Positions 44,296 through 54,640 of a stretch of 64,000 nt of DNA are shown here, piece after piece; positions within the stretch are counted from its first letter, which is position 1, and every line of letters starts with the position of its first letter. The DNA is from Liriodendron chinense (taxonomy: Eukaryota > Streptophyta > Magnoliopsida > Magnoliales > Magnoliaceae). Below the pieces are notes generated by a model, which saw only the letters and a program-made list of their open reading frames with translations, was not told where the DNA came from and ran no database searches. A program made the position numbers and the translations under genes. The stretch is from positions 4,650,001 to 4,714,000 of the forward strand of contig ML058387.1 in assembly GCA_003013855.2 (NCBI GenBank), in the 5' to 3' direction.

Positions 44296-45641
44296 TGATG
44301 TAGGGAGAGATCCCTCGGATCAAGGGCGAGGATCGAGCACCTTCCTACAAGAAAAAGACCGAAAGGACCAAGAGAAAAGTTCAGGAAAACTGTTCAAAAT
44401 TGTCGGGTCACCACACAGCAACGGAGGATCTCTCTATCCACACAAAGCAACTGCAAACTACATCAAGCAGCTCTTCAATTTAGCCCACCGTCAAAGTGGG
44501 TTCCTCCATCAGATCAACCAACAGTTCGGCGACCTGCAATCACCGGCCACATCAGCACACGTTCCAGCTATGGTCCATTGTCCAGTTGTTGGAACCCACA
44601 CATCAGCCGGCTCCAAAGAGAGGATCTCTCTCTCATCCGTGTGCAAGACGACCAGTAGTTGTGGACATCTTCTACACCCAGCAATCATTCTTAGCCATCC
44701 ATTGTCCCGATCATGGCAACCCAATGAAATCAATCTCCAGCGTGCAATGCCCAAACATCCAGCTGTTGGGATGCTCATTCTCAGTCATCCATTCAGTCTT
44801 CCACAGCAGCTGCTCACTTATGATCATTCAATGGGGGACAGATCCTTATCTCCAGCTGCAAGGTGGACCACCAAACAAACGCTATGGATGCGTGAGGCTA
44901 TATCCAGCAAGCTTCCTATTTGGAGTTGGAAAGAGAATAGGAAACAAGGCTGCTGTTGGTTTTGGGGATTTCAAAACAGAAAAGGAAGCAACGTTTCCGG
45001 GTTTGGAGTTTCACCAGGAAAGTGTTATTTCCGTTTTTGAATTTCGGCCCCAACTCGTGGGGCCCATCTTGATCATTTATAATGATCCGTTCCGTCCATT
45101 TCGTAGAGCTGCTCGACGCCGAGAAAACGCAATAAGTTTCACGTCGATCTGAGTTACGGATTGATCGTGGCGTCCAAAATGGTACGAACTATCCAGAAAG
45201 TTCCGAATTCCGCCCACTGAAACTGGAGATGGTCCAGGTGGCCCACTACTACTGATATGGAGAATCTAAGCCGACCATCTTGAAGAGTACGTCGATATCA
45301 GTAAAACCACAAAGTTTCGTGGCAATCGGATATGTGGATTGCTCGTATCAGCGGAAGGAAGACGTTGCTAGCGTTATACAATTGCGCAGATTTTTCTATT
45401 TCTTTTCTAATTGTATTAGGATTCTTTTCTTCCTTCGCAAGTTAGTATTAAGTACGAATTTAGGATTTAGTTTATTATTTAAAGTAAGTTAATTATGTTT
45501 ATTTGATTATTCATTCAATTATCAATAAATCAATTATTCAGAATTTATTTCCTTTTTTTTATCTTTTATTTTTTCTCGTGGATTCGAGAAACACTCGGTT
45601 AGGGAGACGGTGATCGACCTACCAAGTATCCCCCTGCGTTA
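44296..45641 (+). mobile_element. Solo LTR nested in the gypsy 5' LTR
   Basis: The 3' LTR of the host element lacks it, which defines the edges. Flanks ATCAA and ATAAA (one mismatch) duplicate the target. It starts TGATGTAG and ends GCGTTA, with GGTTAGGGAGACGGTGATCG near the 3' end as in the solo LTR at 5268-5954. The 269- and 218-codon ORFs inside are not recognisable proteins. Confidence 0.8.
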
Positions 45642-46269
45642 ATAAAGGCAAGAAGAGGAAGAAGGAGCTGAAGACCAGGAGAAAAGACCAACCAACAGTC
45701 CGTCGGCCGACCAAATTAGGTCCGTCGACTGACCGAATATTATCTGAAAACAGCCCCACAACGCTGGACAATTTAGGGGTCCAGTCGGCCGACCAAGTTA
45801 CCCTAGTCAGCCAACCGAATTTCTCCCCAAAAGGGGCCCAACTCCCTAGATAGTTTCAATGTCCTGTTGACTGACCTACTAGAGGCCGTCATTCGGACGA
45901 CGTCCAACTCTGGTTGACCGACGGCCCTAGCTGACCGACTGGTTCAGCAATTTTGCGCGAACTTTGCTATTTTGTTTTCATTATCAATTCAAAGTCTTTC
46001 TAATTTTGGCTATTGTGTTTAAGAGTATATAAGTTCATTTTAATACGTGCTTATATATTATTCTTCAAATTTTTATCAAATAAAACTTCGGTTTCTCCTT
46101 TTTTGCTCGTGGATTCAAATCTTTCCTTCATGGATTCAAAGAAGTCTTGGTTGAGGATTCCCAGAAGCTTCGTAGATTCGGAGTAGTTATCCCCATGAGA
46201 GAAATGGTAATCGATCTCACTTCGTCAACGTTGCGCCAAGTTAGTATTAGAGTGAGGAAAACCCTCGGG

Positions 46270-48000
46270 AAGATGACTTCTAGTGCAAGCAACGACAACA
46301 ACCCAATAGACGATGATTTAAGGAATCAACCTTTGACATCTACGGAGTTTAGAGAGTTCAGACGGGAACACCTTCAAGCTATGCAAGGACTGCAAGCTTC
46401 GTCCGACCGTCTTGCCGCAACTCTCACCCCACCCCAAGTTCCTAACTACATCCGACCTCCTGTGATAGCTTTGCCGCGCAACGACATTGTTCGCAAAGCA
46501 TTGCGGATAGCCAACCACGGGCTATTGTAGAAGATGTTGGATCCAGCGACAATGAAATAAAAAACTTGGTGTTCTAATGACCCGCAATCAGAGATGTGCT
46601 CGTTAATCACGCCGACACAGGATTTCGATATAAGGGTGATCTACCCAGCTTTAATGGGCTACTTAATATTGAGGATTTTCTCGATTAGTTAGTCAAAGTT
46701 AAAAGATACTTTGACTACATGGGAGTCTTAGAGGATCCACAAGTGAAACTTATCGCGAACAAGTTGAAATTGGGTGCCTCTATGTAGTGGGAACAACTGC
46801 AGATCACACACGCCCTCCAGAACAAACTTCTCATCCGTTCATGTTCGTAGATCAAGCGCTTGCTGCGATCTCAATTTTTACCTAACGACTATGAGCAGGT
46901 GTTGTTCCAGCAATACTAAAACTGTAAACAGGGCAATTAATGTATCTGTCGTAGAATATTTGGCTAAATTTGATTGTCTAACGACACACAACGAGTTATC
47001 GGAGACGGATGCCCAAAAAATTACGAGGTTCATCTACGGTTTGAGATCCGTGATTTATGATTGAGTTCAGCTATATCTGGTCTGGATCGTGCGTGAAGCA
47101 TCCCAACTTGCTAGAGTCCCTGCATGTTCCTACCCTTCGACCCTTGTACCTACAACAGGTCTCGTTCAAGATTCAGCCATGTCCAAAAGGAAGGAACCCA
47201 TAGGTAATCATCATTAGCCCACTGTGGTTGCAACCTGTGCATCGAGAAGTGGCCTTGCGAGACCACAACGTGCAGCAATTGTGCCCAGCTCGAGTAAAAT
47301 ATCAAATCCCTACGGTCGGCCTAGGCCCTATCATTGTTTTACATGCGGACAACCGGGCCACCTATCAAACACATACCCACAGCGACCAATGGCTAATTTA
47401 GCCATCACTAAAGAAGAAGCACATGCTGATCCAAAGGATAATGATGCTGATCAAGTCGAGAATGGCGAGGAAGAAACTGAATGGCTTTTTGGAGATCAGG
47501 GTGTATCATTGGTCATACAGAGACAATCACCTACACCAAGAGTACAAATCAATCCCCAACGGCACAATCTCTTCTGCACAAGGTGCACAGTGGTTGAAAA
47601 GATTTGTGACATAATAATTGATGGTGGTAGCTGTGAAAATATTATATCACAGATGATGGTGGAAAAACTGAAACTTAAGACCATGCATCATTCCTTGTCA
47701 TACATGATGGATTGAATTCAAAAGGGCAGTATGACAACGATTAAAGACCAATGCCTAGCCTCCTTTTTTATTGGCAAGACATAAAAGGACCAAGTGTTGT
47801 GTAATGTCGTAGACATCGACGCTTGTCACATGATACTCGGGCAACCGTGACAATTAAATCAATACATCGTACACTACGGACAAGTCTACACCATTACGTT
47901 TACTAAAGATGGGAGGAGAATTGTTCTTGTTCCTATGATCTCGAAGGAGAATCCTAAGACTTCTAAGGTAAAGGGATTATCTTTCCTTATAATATGCGAT
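46270..48000 (+). pseudogene. Gypsy gag-protease remnant
   Basis: Frames in succession give a gypsy gag (LPSFNGLLNIEDFLD-like, KLKLGASM.WEQLQI, RLLRSQFLPNDYEQVLFQQY, LSETDAQKITRFIYGLRS), a CCHC knuckle (CFTCGQPGHLSNT, with the last Cys changed to Tyr) near 47336, and a protease with IIDGGSCENIIS near 47615, followed by a CNVVDIDACHMILGQP-like segment. At least four stops or frameshifts break it. RT, RNase H and integrase are absent before the 3' LTR. Chromovirus affinity is inferred. Confidence 0.85.
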
Positions 48001-48154
48001 GTTGGGAGAGAATCTAGACAGAAGATAGGGAGGCAAGCGCTCCACACGTCGCAGGGGAAGTACGATGCAACAACATAGTAAAAGCATTGGACGTGATTCA
48101 AGACCCAAGGTCGATGCGAAAGTTAAGGATAAGTTTTTTTCAACTGGGGAAGTC

Positions 48155-48837
48155 TAATGTAGTGAGGAGGCCCCCTGATGGTTGATGGAAAAGAGCCAAA
48201 GGAAGGATCGTTGAAGAATACATGGTATGGATGGATCAAGGCAAAGAGAGGAAGGAGTTGAAGACCAGGAGAAAAGACCAACCAATAGTCCATCGGCCGA
48301 CCAAAGATTAGCTGAAAACAACCCCACAGCATTGGATAGTTTAGAGGTCTAGTCAACCGACCAAGTCACCCCAGCCGGCAGGCTGAATTTTCCCCAAAAG
48401 GGGGCCAACTCCCTGGACAATTTTAATGTCTTGTCGACCAACCCAACAAAGGCCATCGGCCAGCTGACATCAAACTTCGGTTGACCGATCGCCCCGACCG
48501 GCCGGCTGGCCGACTGACTAGTTCCACAGTTTTAGGTGAACTTTGTTGTTTTGTTTTCATTTTTTACTCAAAACTCTTTCTAATTTTGGTTTTAAGGTTT
48601 CTATTATGTTTAGGAGTATATAAGTTTGTTTTAATTCATGCTTTGGCATTATTCTTCATATTCTTATCAAATAAAAGTTTGGTTTCTCCTCCTTTACTTT
48701 ACTCGTGGATTTGAGTCTTTCCTCCGTGATTCAAAAAGTTCTAGGTGAGGATTCACAAAAGCTCTGTAAACCCGGAGTAGTAGTTATCCACGTGAGAGAG
48801 AGAGAGTGATCAATCTCACTTGGCCGTAGTTGTGCCA
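48155..48837 (+). repeat. 3' LTR of the gypsy element
   Basis: 683 bp, without the nested insert. GGCCGACCRA-type motifs recur in its first half, as in the 5' LTR. Confidence 0.85.
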
Positions 48838-48842
48838 CGATG

Positions 48843-49580
48843 GAATAGCGAGATCTCATTTGTGCTAATTAACATGATCGGTTTCTGGGTTTGGCACGCG
48901 TGTGTGGACCAGCTAAAAGGAGCATTCCTTGTACTCATCATTTGCAAGTGCTGAACAGAAGCCCTGCACATGTGGAAATGGTCCACGTGTGTGAGATCCG
49001 GTCAGTTCTTTAGGTTGTCCGTACCATGAAATTAGGGCCCATGTATACTTGAAAGCGGCCGATCAAAAAAAGATATTTTCAACTCAAGAACATTCAGTTG
49101 GCGGCGTGTGCAATGAACGGTTCGGATCTCATATTTGTGTGCCCTGCTTAGATGTGCTTCCTTTATGGGTATTAATTGGTTGGGCCTCTCTTATTTGGAA
49201 AAGAAGTTTTTCAGTTTCAGGCCCAAACAGCCCATCAAAGTCATAAACATAGGCCCAGGCCCAATGAATTTATTAATTGGGACTAAAATTCATGCTCGGA
49301 TATTGTGGGCCTGAGCAAAACCTGTACCGTGCCAGGACCTAAAACGTATGGACCAGCCTCGCCTCTTCCAGCTAGAGCCGTCGGTGGCCCGCGCTGACTC
49401 ATTGAGCATCTGGGTCTACCTGAATACTAGGCCCAAGAGTGGGTCCGGCACCTACGATTTAAGCCCCTTCTCTAGTCCAGCCAGTCCCGCACCTGCGATT
49501 TACGCTGTCCGTCCATATGCGCCCATTACATTTGACATTCGATCCATATACGTGTACAAGTAATCGAACCTACGGATGCA
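48843..49580. other. Intergenic DNA, GGCCCA-rich, no gene recognised
   Basis: GGGCCCATG, AGGCCCAGGCCCAATG and GGGCCTGAGC words recall hAT-like interiors. Small ORFs are not conserved. Confidence 0.35.
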
Positions 49581-49594
49581 AATTTCCTGCAAAA

Positions 49595-50020
49595 GCCTTT
49601 CGCAGATGTTTGTGAGAAATCTACGCCGTCCAACCGTTTTGTGAGATCATTTTAGGCGGTGCGACCAAAAATGAACTGGATCCAAGACTCAAGTGGGCCG
49701 AAAACGTGACAATTGAATTTCCACAGTTGAAATATTTGTGGGGCTACAGAAGTTTTGAATCAGGATAATATTTGTGTTTTCAGTTCATCTCAGTAGGAAT
49801 GAAATTATGAACGTTATGGATAGCATATAAACATCACTGTGGACCCATAGAGGTTTCAACGGTAGGAATTTTCTTACCCACCTTTCTCTTTAGTGCAGCC
49901 CACTTGAGTCTTGTTTCCGGATCAATTTTTTCACAACGCCTAAAATGAGCTCACAAAATGGTTGGATGGCATAGATTTCTCACAAACATCATGGTGGGCC
50001 CTAACTAGATTCCGAGTGCA
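49595..50020. repeat. Core inverted-repeat MITE (GTTTGTGAGAAAT variant)
   Basis: TTTGTGAGAAATCTACGCCG opens and TTTCTCACAAACATCATGG closes it, with TTTTCAGTTCATCTCAGTAG in the middle. Confidence 0.65.
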
Positions 50021-50069
50021 GGAGATGCCTTTCGCGTGTGAAGTACGTTAATCTCCTGTTAAAGCTTTC

Positions 50070-50560
50070 GCAGGAAGTTCATGCACGCTGAGAACCTAGG
50101 TGGGGCATACCGTGATGTTTGTGAGAAATCCACCTCGTTCATCCGTTTTTTCAGTTCATTTTAAGATATAAGACAAAAAATGAGCCGGATCCAATACTCA
50201 AGGGGGCCAAAAACGTGATGATTGAATGTCCACAGTTGAAATATTCGTGAGGCAATAGAAGTTTTGAATCATGCTAATATTTGTGTTTTAAGTTCATCCC
50301 ACTAGGAATGACATTATGAACGGTATTGATGGCATATAAACATCACTGTAGACTCTAGGGTGGTTTCAACGGTAGGAATTTCCCTACCCACATTTTCCTT
50401 TAGTGCGGCCCACTTGAGTCATAGATCCGCCTCATTTTTTAATTTTACTTCCTAAAATGAGATCAGAAAACGGATGGACGGGGTGGATTTTTCACAAACA
50501 TCACAGCGGGCTCCACCTAAGTTCCCAGTGCAGTAACTTTCTGTCCAAAGGCGGAAATCC
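50070..50560. repeat. Core inverted-repeat MITE (GTTTGTGAGAAAT variant), tandem neighbour
   Basis: GCTTTCGCAGGAAGTTC and GAGAACCTAGGTGGGG open it; TTTTTCACAAACATCACAGC and CACCTAAGTTCCCAGTG close it. About 50 bp separate it from the preceding copy. Confidence 0.65.
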
Positions 50561-50599
50561 GCGTCCTGACGTGAATCTGGCCTATTGATTACGCAGGTT

Positions 50600-51090
50600 G
50601 GCTGGTGACGCTAACACCATCTAGCAAGCCGGTGTCTGAGCTCCGTGGGTCCCACCATGATGTATTTGTTTTATCCACGCTGCCCATTCATATTTACATA
50701 TCATTTTAAGGCATGAGACAAAAAATTAGACAAATACAAAGCTAAAGTGAACCACACCATTGGAAATAGTGAGGAGAATGACATCCACCATTGAAACCTT
50801 CCTAGTGATGTTTATTTGCCATCCAATCGGTTCATAAGATAATAAAGATCTAGATGAATGGAAAACACAAATATCAGCTTGATTCAAAACTTCTTTGGCC
50901 CCCCAAATTTTGTCGTACAATGCATGTTCAATCCCCACTGTTTCCGTGGTGTGGTTCACTTGAGCTTTGTATCAGTCTAATTTTCGGTTCCATGTCTTAA
51001 AATGAGCTCTGAAAATATATGGACGGCCTAGGTAAATCAAATACATCATGTTGGGACCTATAAAGCTTTGACATCAGCTTATTGGCTGAT
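50600..51090. repeat. Core inverted-repeat MITE copy
   Basis: GGGTCCCACCATGATGTAT opens it and ACATCATGTTGGGACC closes it. Outer arms GGCTGGTGACG and GGCTGATGTTGACG differ from most copies. Confidence 0.65.
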
Positions 51091-51142
51091 GTTGACGTAT
51101 CATGGACCCACGCAAGGCGAGTTCTTTTGAAGTGAAGTAAAC

Positions 51143-51755
51143 TCATGTAGAATGGGTCGCGGATACATTCATGGTGAGGATGGATCGAAAAAAGGAACCC
51201 AAACTCAAGAAGAATCGTCAATCGAAAGTCTAGTTTTACCAATTGAACAGCTTGATTGATCACGATCAAACATTGCCGAAATTACCAGAAATTCAATCTC
51301 AATTCTCTAGACAACTTTTGACATTTTTAATCGGTCGATGAGTTTGGTCAACCGATTGAAAATTGCCCCGAATTACACAAACAAGTAGTTGAACTCTCTG
51401 GATCATTTTGGTTCATTTCAACCAATCATGTCAACCAATCGACACTCAAATTTGACCGGGCAATGAATCAGGTTGACAGGTCAATTGGTTATGTAATTTT
51501 CTATTTCTTTTCGTTTTTGTCTGGGACTTTTTCTAATTCATGATTAGGGTTTGATTAGGAGTATTTAAGCTAGTTCAAGATGATTATTAAGGTAGCACTC
51601 TCATATTATTCAATACAATTTTGACTTTTGTCATTCTTCATCTCGTGGATTCGAAGAAGCTCTGTTGAGGATTAACAAAGAGCCCTATGAATTCAAGATA
51701 GGTTATCCGTGAAGAAGATGGTGATCGAGCTCACCATGTTCATCCTTGCGTAAGA
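51143..51755 (+). mobile_element. Diverged solo LTR of the TGATGTAG gypsy group
   Basis: It parallels the gypsy LTR at 48155: TCATGTAG at the start, ACATTCATGG..GGATGGATCGAA, repeated GTCAACCGATTG words, AGGAGTATTTAAGC as TATA region, CTCGTGGATTCGAAGAAGC, and GATGGTGATCGAGCTCACC near the end. The right end and target duplication are not exact. Confidence 0.55.
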
Positions 51756-51759
51756 CACA

Positions 51760-52035
51760 CCAAAAACCTCCACCATCGGCCTCCATTCACTTTCATACTC
51801 CCTTTTCAAAAACCATTTACACATCCCTTGAGCAAAAATAAATAATAGCTCTTACCTTTTTTTCTTTTCGATGGTCCACAAGCTTGTATCCAGTGCGCCT
51901 CGCTCACTTCTGATTGTCTGCAAGAGTAAATAAGCAAGGTTGCTTCATCTCCTTCTTCCTTTCGTTTTGTCTTCATGGTGGCTTTATCATCACTTTCTTT
52001 CTTATTGTTTACACTCCCTTCATCACTTAATCAAT
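51760..52035. other. Leader-like DNA, no gene
   Basis: Short T- and C-rich stretch between the solo LTR and the copia gag relic. No ORF or repeat is recognised. Confidence 0.3.
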
Positions 52036-52039
52036 AGTC

Positions 52040-52680
52040 TCAATCAAATTTAATGCCTCCAACTATAGTATATGGAGAACACAAATTCTTCCATTGATTC
52101 AGAGCCTAAAAGTTGAAAATCTTCTCACTAACGACCCACTAACGGAACTCATATAGGATGACAAAGGTGAAACGGTGTTAAATCAATTAATCACGATATG
52201 GAAAGAACATGATCTTCTTCTTTGCGGTTGAATTACTGGGACGTTGTCCAGCTGAAGGCGCTCTTTATGTTGAGGCCGAATGTAATACAACAGGTGAAGT
52301 TTGAAATGTGTTAGAAGAAAACTTCCTACATGCCACTAAAGGCAGCTATTCAGAAATCCGTAACAAACTATGACAAAATTATGTACATGTCTCATGAACT
52401 CAGTTAAAAATACAATATTCCGATTACCTTTAGGCTTATAAAGCTTCATTTTCCTCTTACTCTCAATTTGTTACTACAGTACAAAGTTATAATCAAGACC
52501 TTTACAAAACATGGGACTTGAATCACACTTAGTGGATCATAACGTGGCCTTTAGTTTCAATAGCCTAATGGTGTCGATCATGGCAAAGACACTAGCAGAG
52601 GCCCAGGTAATTTTAGATGTCAGTTCAATTCCAGAGGATGTGGTTCCGATCCAGCCGGCTGAATTCTAACTACGTAGGCT
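52040..52680 (+). pseudogene. Ty1/copia gag relic
   Basis: Broken frames read as copia gag: IQSLKVENLLT..., TIWKEHDLLL, and LEENFLHATKGSYSEIRNKL near 52295-52365 (compare the usual W..LE..F...S..R...L pattern). Many stops. No LTRs belonging to it were found. Confidence 0.7.
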
Positions 52681-52719
52681 ATCAATCAAGAAACCCTAAG
52701 ATGGGGCCCTATTCTCCCG

Positions 52720-53165
52720 TTCAGAATTTTTAACATAAAGTTCTGGGGATTAAACGCCCACGGTTAAAAACTTCTTGGACATAAAAGTTTTGGATTTGTG
52801 TTTTAACTTCGTTCACGTTTGTGTGACCTTATGAACAGTTTGGACGGCCAATAAACATCATGGTGGTCCTAGGAAGGTTTCAACCGTGGGCGTTTGGTGT
52901 GGTCCACTTCAGCCTTTTAATTTACTCATTTTTTTAGCATATTTCCTAAAATTATCTGAAATAATGGATGAACGGAGTGGATAAAACCCAAACATTATGT
53001 TGGGCCCCACAAAGCCTCTTCTTGGGCGTATGATGTGGTGCACTTGAGCCTTGTATTTGACTCATTTTTAGCTCATTTCCTAAAATTATCTGAAACAATG
53101 GATGAACGGAGTGGATAGAACCCAAACATTATGGTGGGCCCCACAAATTAAGCCCCTGCTTGGAC
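52720..53165. repeat. Core-repeat copy with a duplicated right half
   Basis: TAAAATTATCTGAAAYAATGG, GGATGAACGGAGTGGAT and CCAAACATTATGKTGGGCCCC occur twice in succession (52945-53010 and 53085-53150), so one arm was tandemly duplicated. Confidence 0.65.
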
Positions 53166-53665
53166 TGATTTCCATCCAGGCGGAGCCACGACGCAATCCG
53201 CTCCCTTCCAAGATGCATCAACACAAGAAACCATAATTTGTACAGTTTCCTTTGACTCACCTGCGTTCCACCTATGCAATTTCGAAATGCCTGCGTATCA
53301 TCCAGCACACAGCCAGAGTATCAAAGCTTCCTCCATTGGAAAAGCCTACAACCACTACTGGTGCGTACGTCTCAAAAGTCAGCGATATCTTAATCAACGG
53401 ACAAAAATAGCTCATAGTGAGTCTGAGACTAATATTTCGGTCCGCAAAAAATCAATATCCCCATCCAAACAACCAATGCCCAAGCTGACTCGACCCATGT
53501 TCTGAAACATCTCACTATGGATGATTGGTTGGCTGATGCTAAGAGAAGTGGGCCCACCCACTAGCATTGACTTTGGAATAGGTAGTGCGATCACCTGTGG
53601 CTCACTTCCCATCACCCTCTGACCATTGATCAGACAGCAATCTGGTTCATCAAAATCCAGCCGAT

Positions 53666-54150
53666 CGACTCGGATTCTGCACTGACCCCACTAGTAACGA
53701 GGTATCGGTACTGGTCGATTTTGTGGGCCCCATCCTGATGTATATATTTTATCCATGCCATTCATCCATTTTTTTAGTTCATTTTAGATCATTAGCCTGA
53801 AAATTAGGTAGATCAAAATCCTAAGTGGACCACACCACAGGAAAAAGTGATGATTTAACGTCCACCATTAAAAACTTCTTGGGGGCCACTGTAATTTTTA
53901 TTTCCCATCCAACCTGTTGATTAGGTCACACAGACCTGGATAATGGGAAAACACAAATATCAGCTTGCTCCAAAACTTTTGTGGCCCCCAATAGGTTTTC
54001 AATGGTGGGAGTTCAATCACCACTGTTTCCTGTTGTGTGATCCACCTGGGATTTGGATCTACCCCGTTTTTGGCCTAATGCCATAAAATGATCTGAAAAA
54101 ATGGATGGACGGCACGGATAAAACACATACATCATTGTGCAGCCCACAAC
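53666..54150. repeat. Core inverted-repeat MITE inside promoter C
   Basis: GGGCCCCATCCTGATGTATA opens and CATACATCATTGTGCAGCCC closes it; it separates two halves of the conserved promoter block. Confidence 0.7.
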
Positions 54151-54341
54151 ATATCCAATCTTCATCTATGCGGACAGCCAATCCTCTCCATCAATCCAAA
54201 TCTAACGGTGTCGGAAGCTAGAAAATGCGAAAGGATTAAGCACCCACTTTATAAAAATGCCACGCTCGTGCAAAGCACAAAACCTAAGTCCCACAACAAA
54301 TCATAGCCTGAGTAGAAAACCCCATTGAAATATCACTTCCC

Positions 54342-54344
<3 letters not shown>

Positions 54345-54397
<53 letters not shown>
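54345..54397. repeat. (CT)n microsatellite in the promoter
   Basis: A 53-bp CT tract between the conserved CCCATTGAAATATCACTTCC and CCAACCCATTGCAACC segments. The other promoter copies have shorter CT tracts at the same place. Confidence 0.95.
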
Positions 54398-54402
<5 letters not shown>

Positions 54403-54596
54403 CATTGCAACCTCACACTGAATTTTTTCCGTATATGTGATCATGCGGCCATCGTGAGTTGGGACCACCACTTGAAATTGATAATGTTTCATCCACAGTA
54501 ACCATATAAATCAGTGGTCTTCAAGGCAATCGCTGATTGATTGAAGATCAGACGGCGTAAAACGATCGCTTACACTAAAAACTGGGTGCAACAGCC

Positions 54597-54620
54597 ATGG
54601 AAGCGATAATTAGGCACTGA
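54597..54620 (+). promoter_or_regulatory. Upstream ORF 1 of gene C (MEAIIRH)
   Basis: Seven codons plus TGA in the predicted leader. Its stop overlaps the next upstream ATG by one base (TGATG). The homologous frame in promoter B encodes MEVIISH; orphan P2 has lost the ATG; locus A has deleted it. Confidence 0.6.
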
Positions 54621-54640
54621 TGCTTTCTCCATACAAATGA
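54620..54640 (+). promoter_or_regulatory. Upstream ORF 2 of gene C (MLSPYK), stop overlapping the main ATG
   Basis: Six codons plus TGA; the stop lies within ATGA, whose ATG is the main start at 54637. This arrangement favours termination-reinitiation or use of the next Met (54655). It is conserved in promoters B and P2. Confidence 0.6.

Larger units (their letters stand above)
44211..48837 (+). mobile_element. Ty3/gypsy element lacking RT and integrase
   Basis: The 5' LTR (44211-46238, with nested insert; ~677 bp without it) and the 3' LTR (48155-48837, 683 bp) align from T(G/A)ATGTAGTGAGGAGGCC to TTG(C/T)GCCA. Flanks AGATG and CGATG are a 4/5 target duplication. A decayed initiator-Met primer site (TTAGTATTAGAGT) follows the 5' LTR. 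The interior codes only for gag and protease remnants, so it is a deleted, old element. Confidence 0.85.
53500..54636 (+). promoter_or_regulatory. Promoter of LRR receptor kinase gene C, split by a core MITE
   Basis: Upstream segments (CATCTCACTATGGATGATTG, GCGATCACCTGTGGCTCAC, GATCAGACAGCAATCTGG) end at 53665. A core-repeat element occupies about 53666-54150. The block then resumes with TATGCGGACAGCCAATCC, TCTAACGGTGTC, a long CT tract, and a TATAAAT box at 54505-54511. Transcription would start about 54535, giving a ~100-nt leader with two short upstream ORFs. Confidence 0.75.

Noticed and set aside
44231..45152. 269- and 218-codon ORFs
   Set aside because: They run across the junction of a gypsy LTR and a nested solo LTR and have no protein family features.
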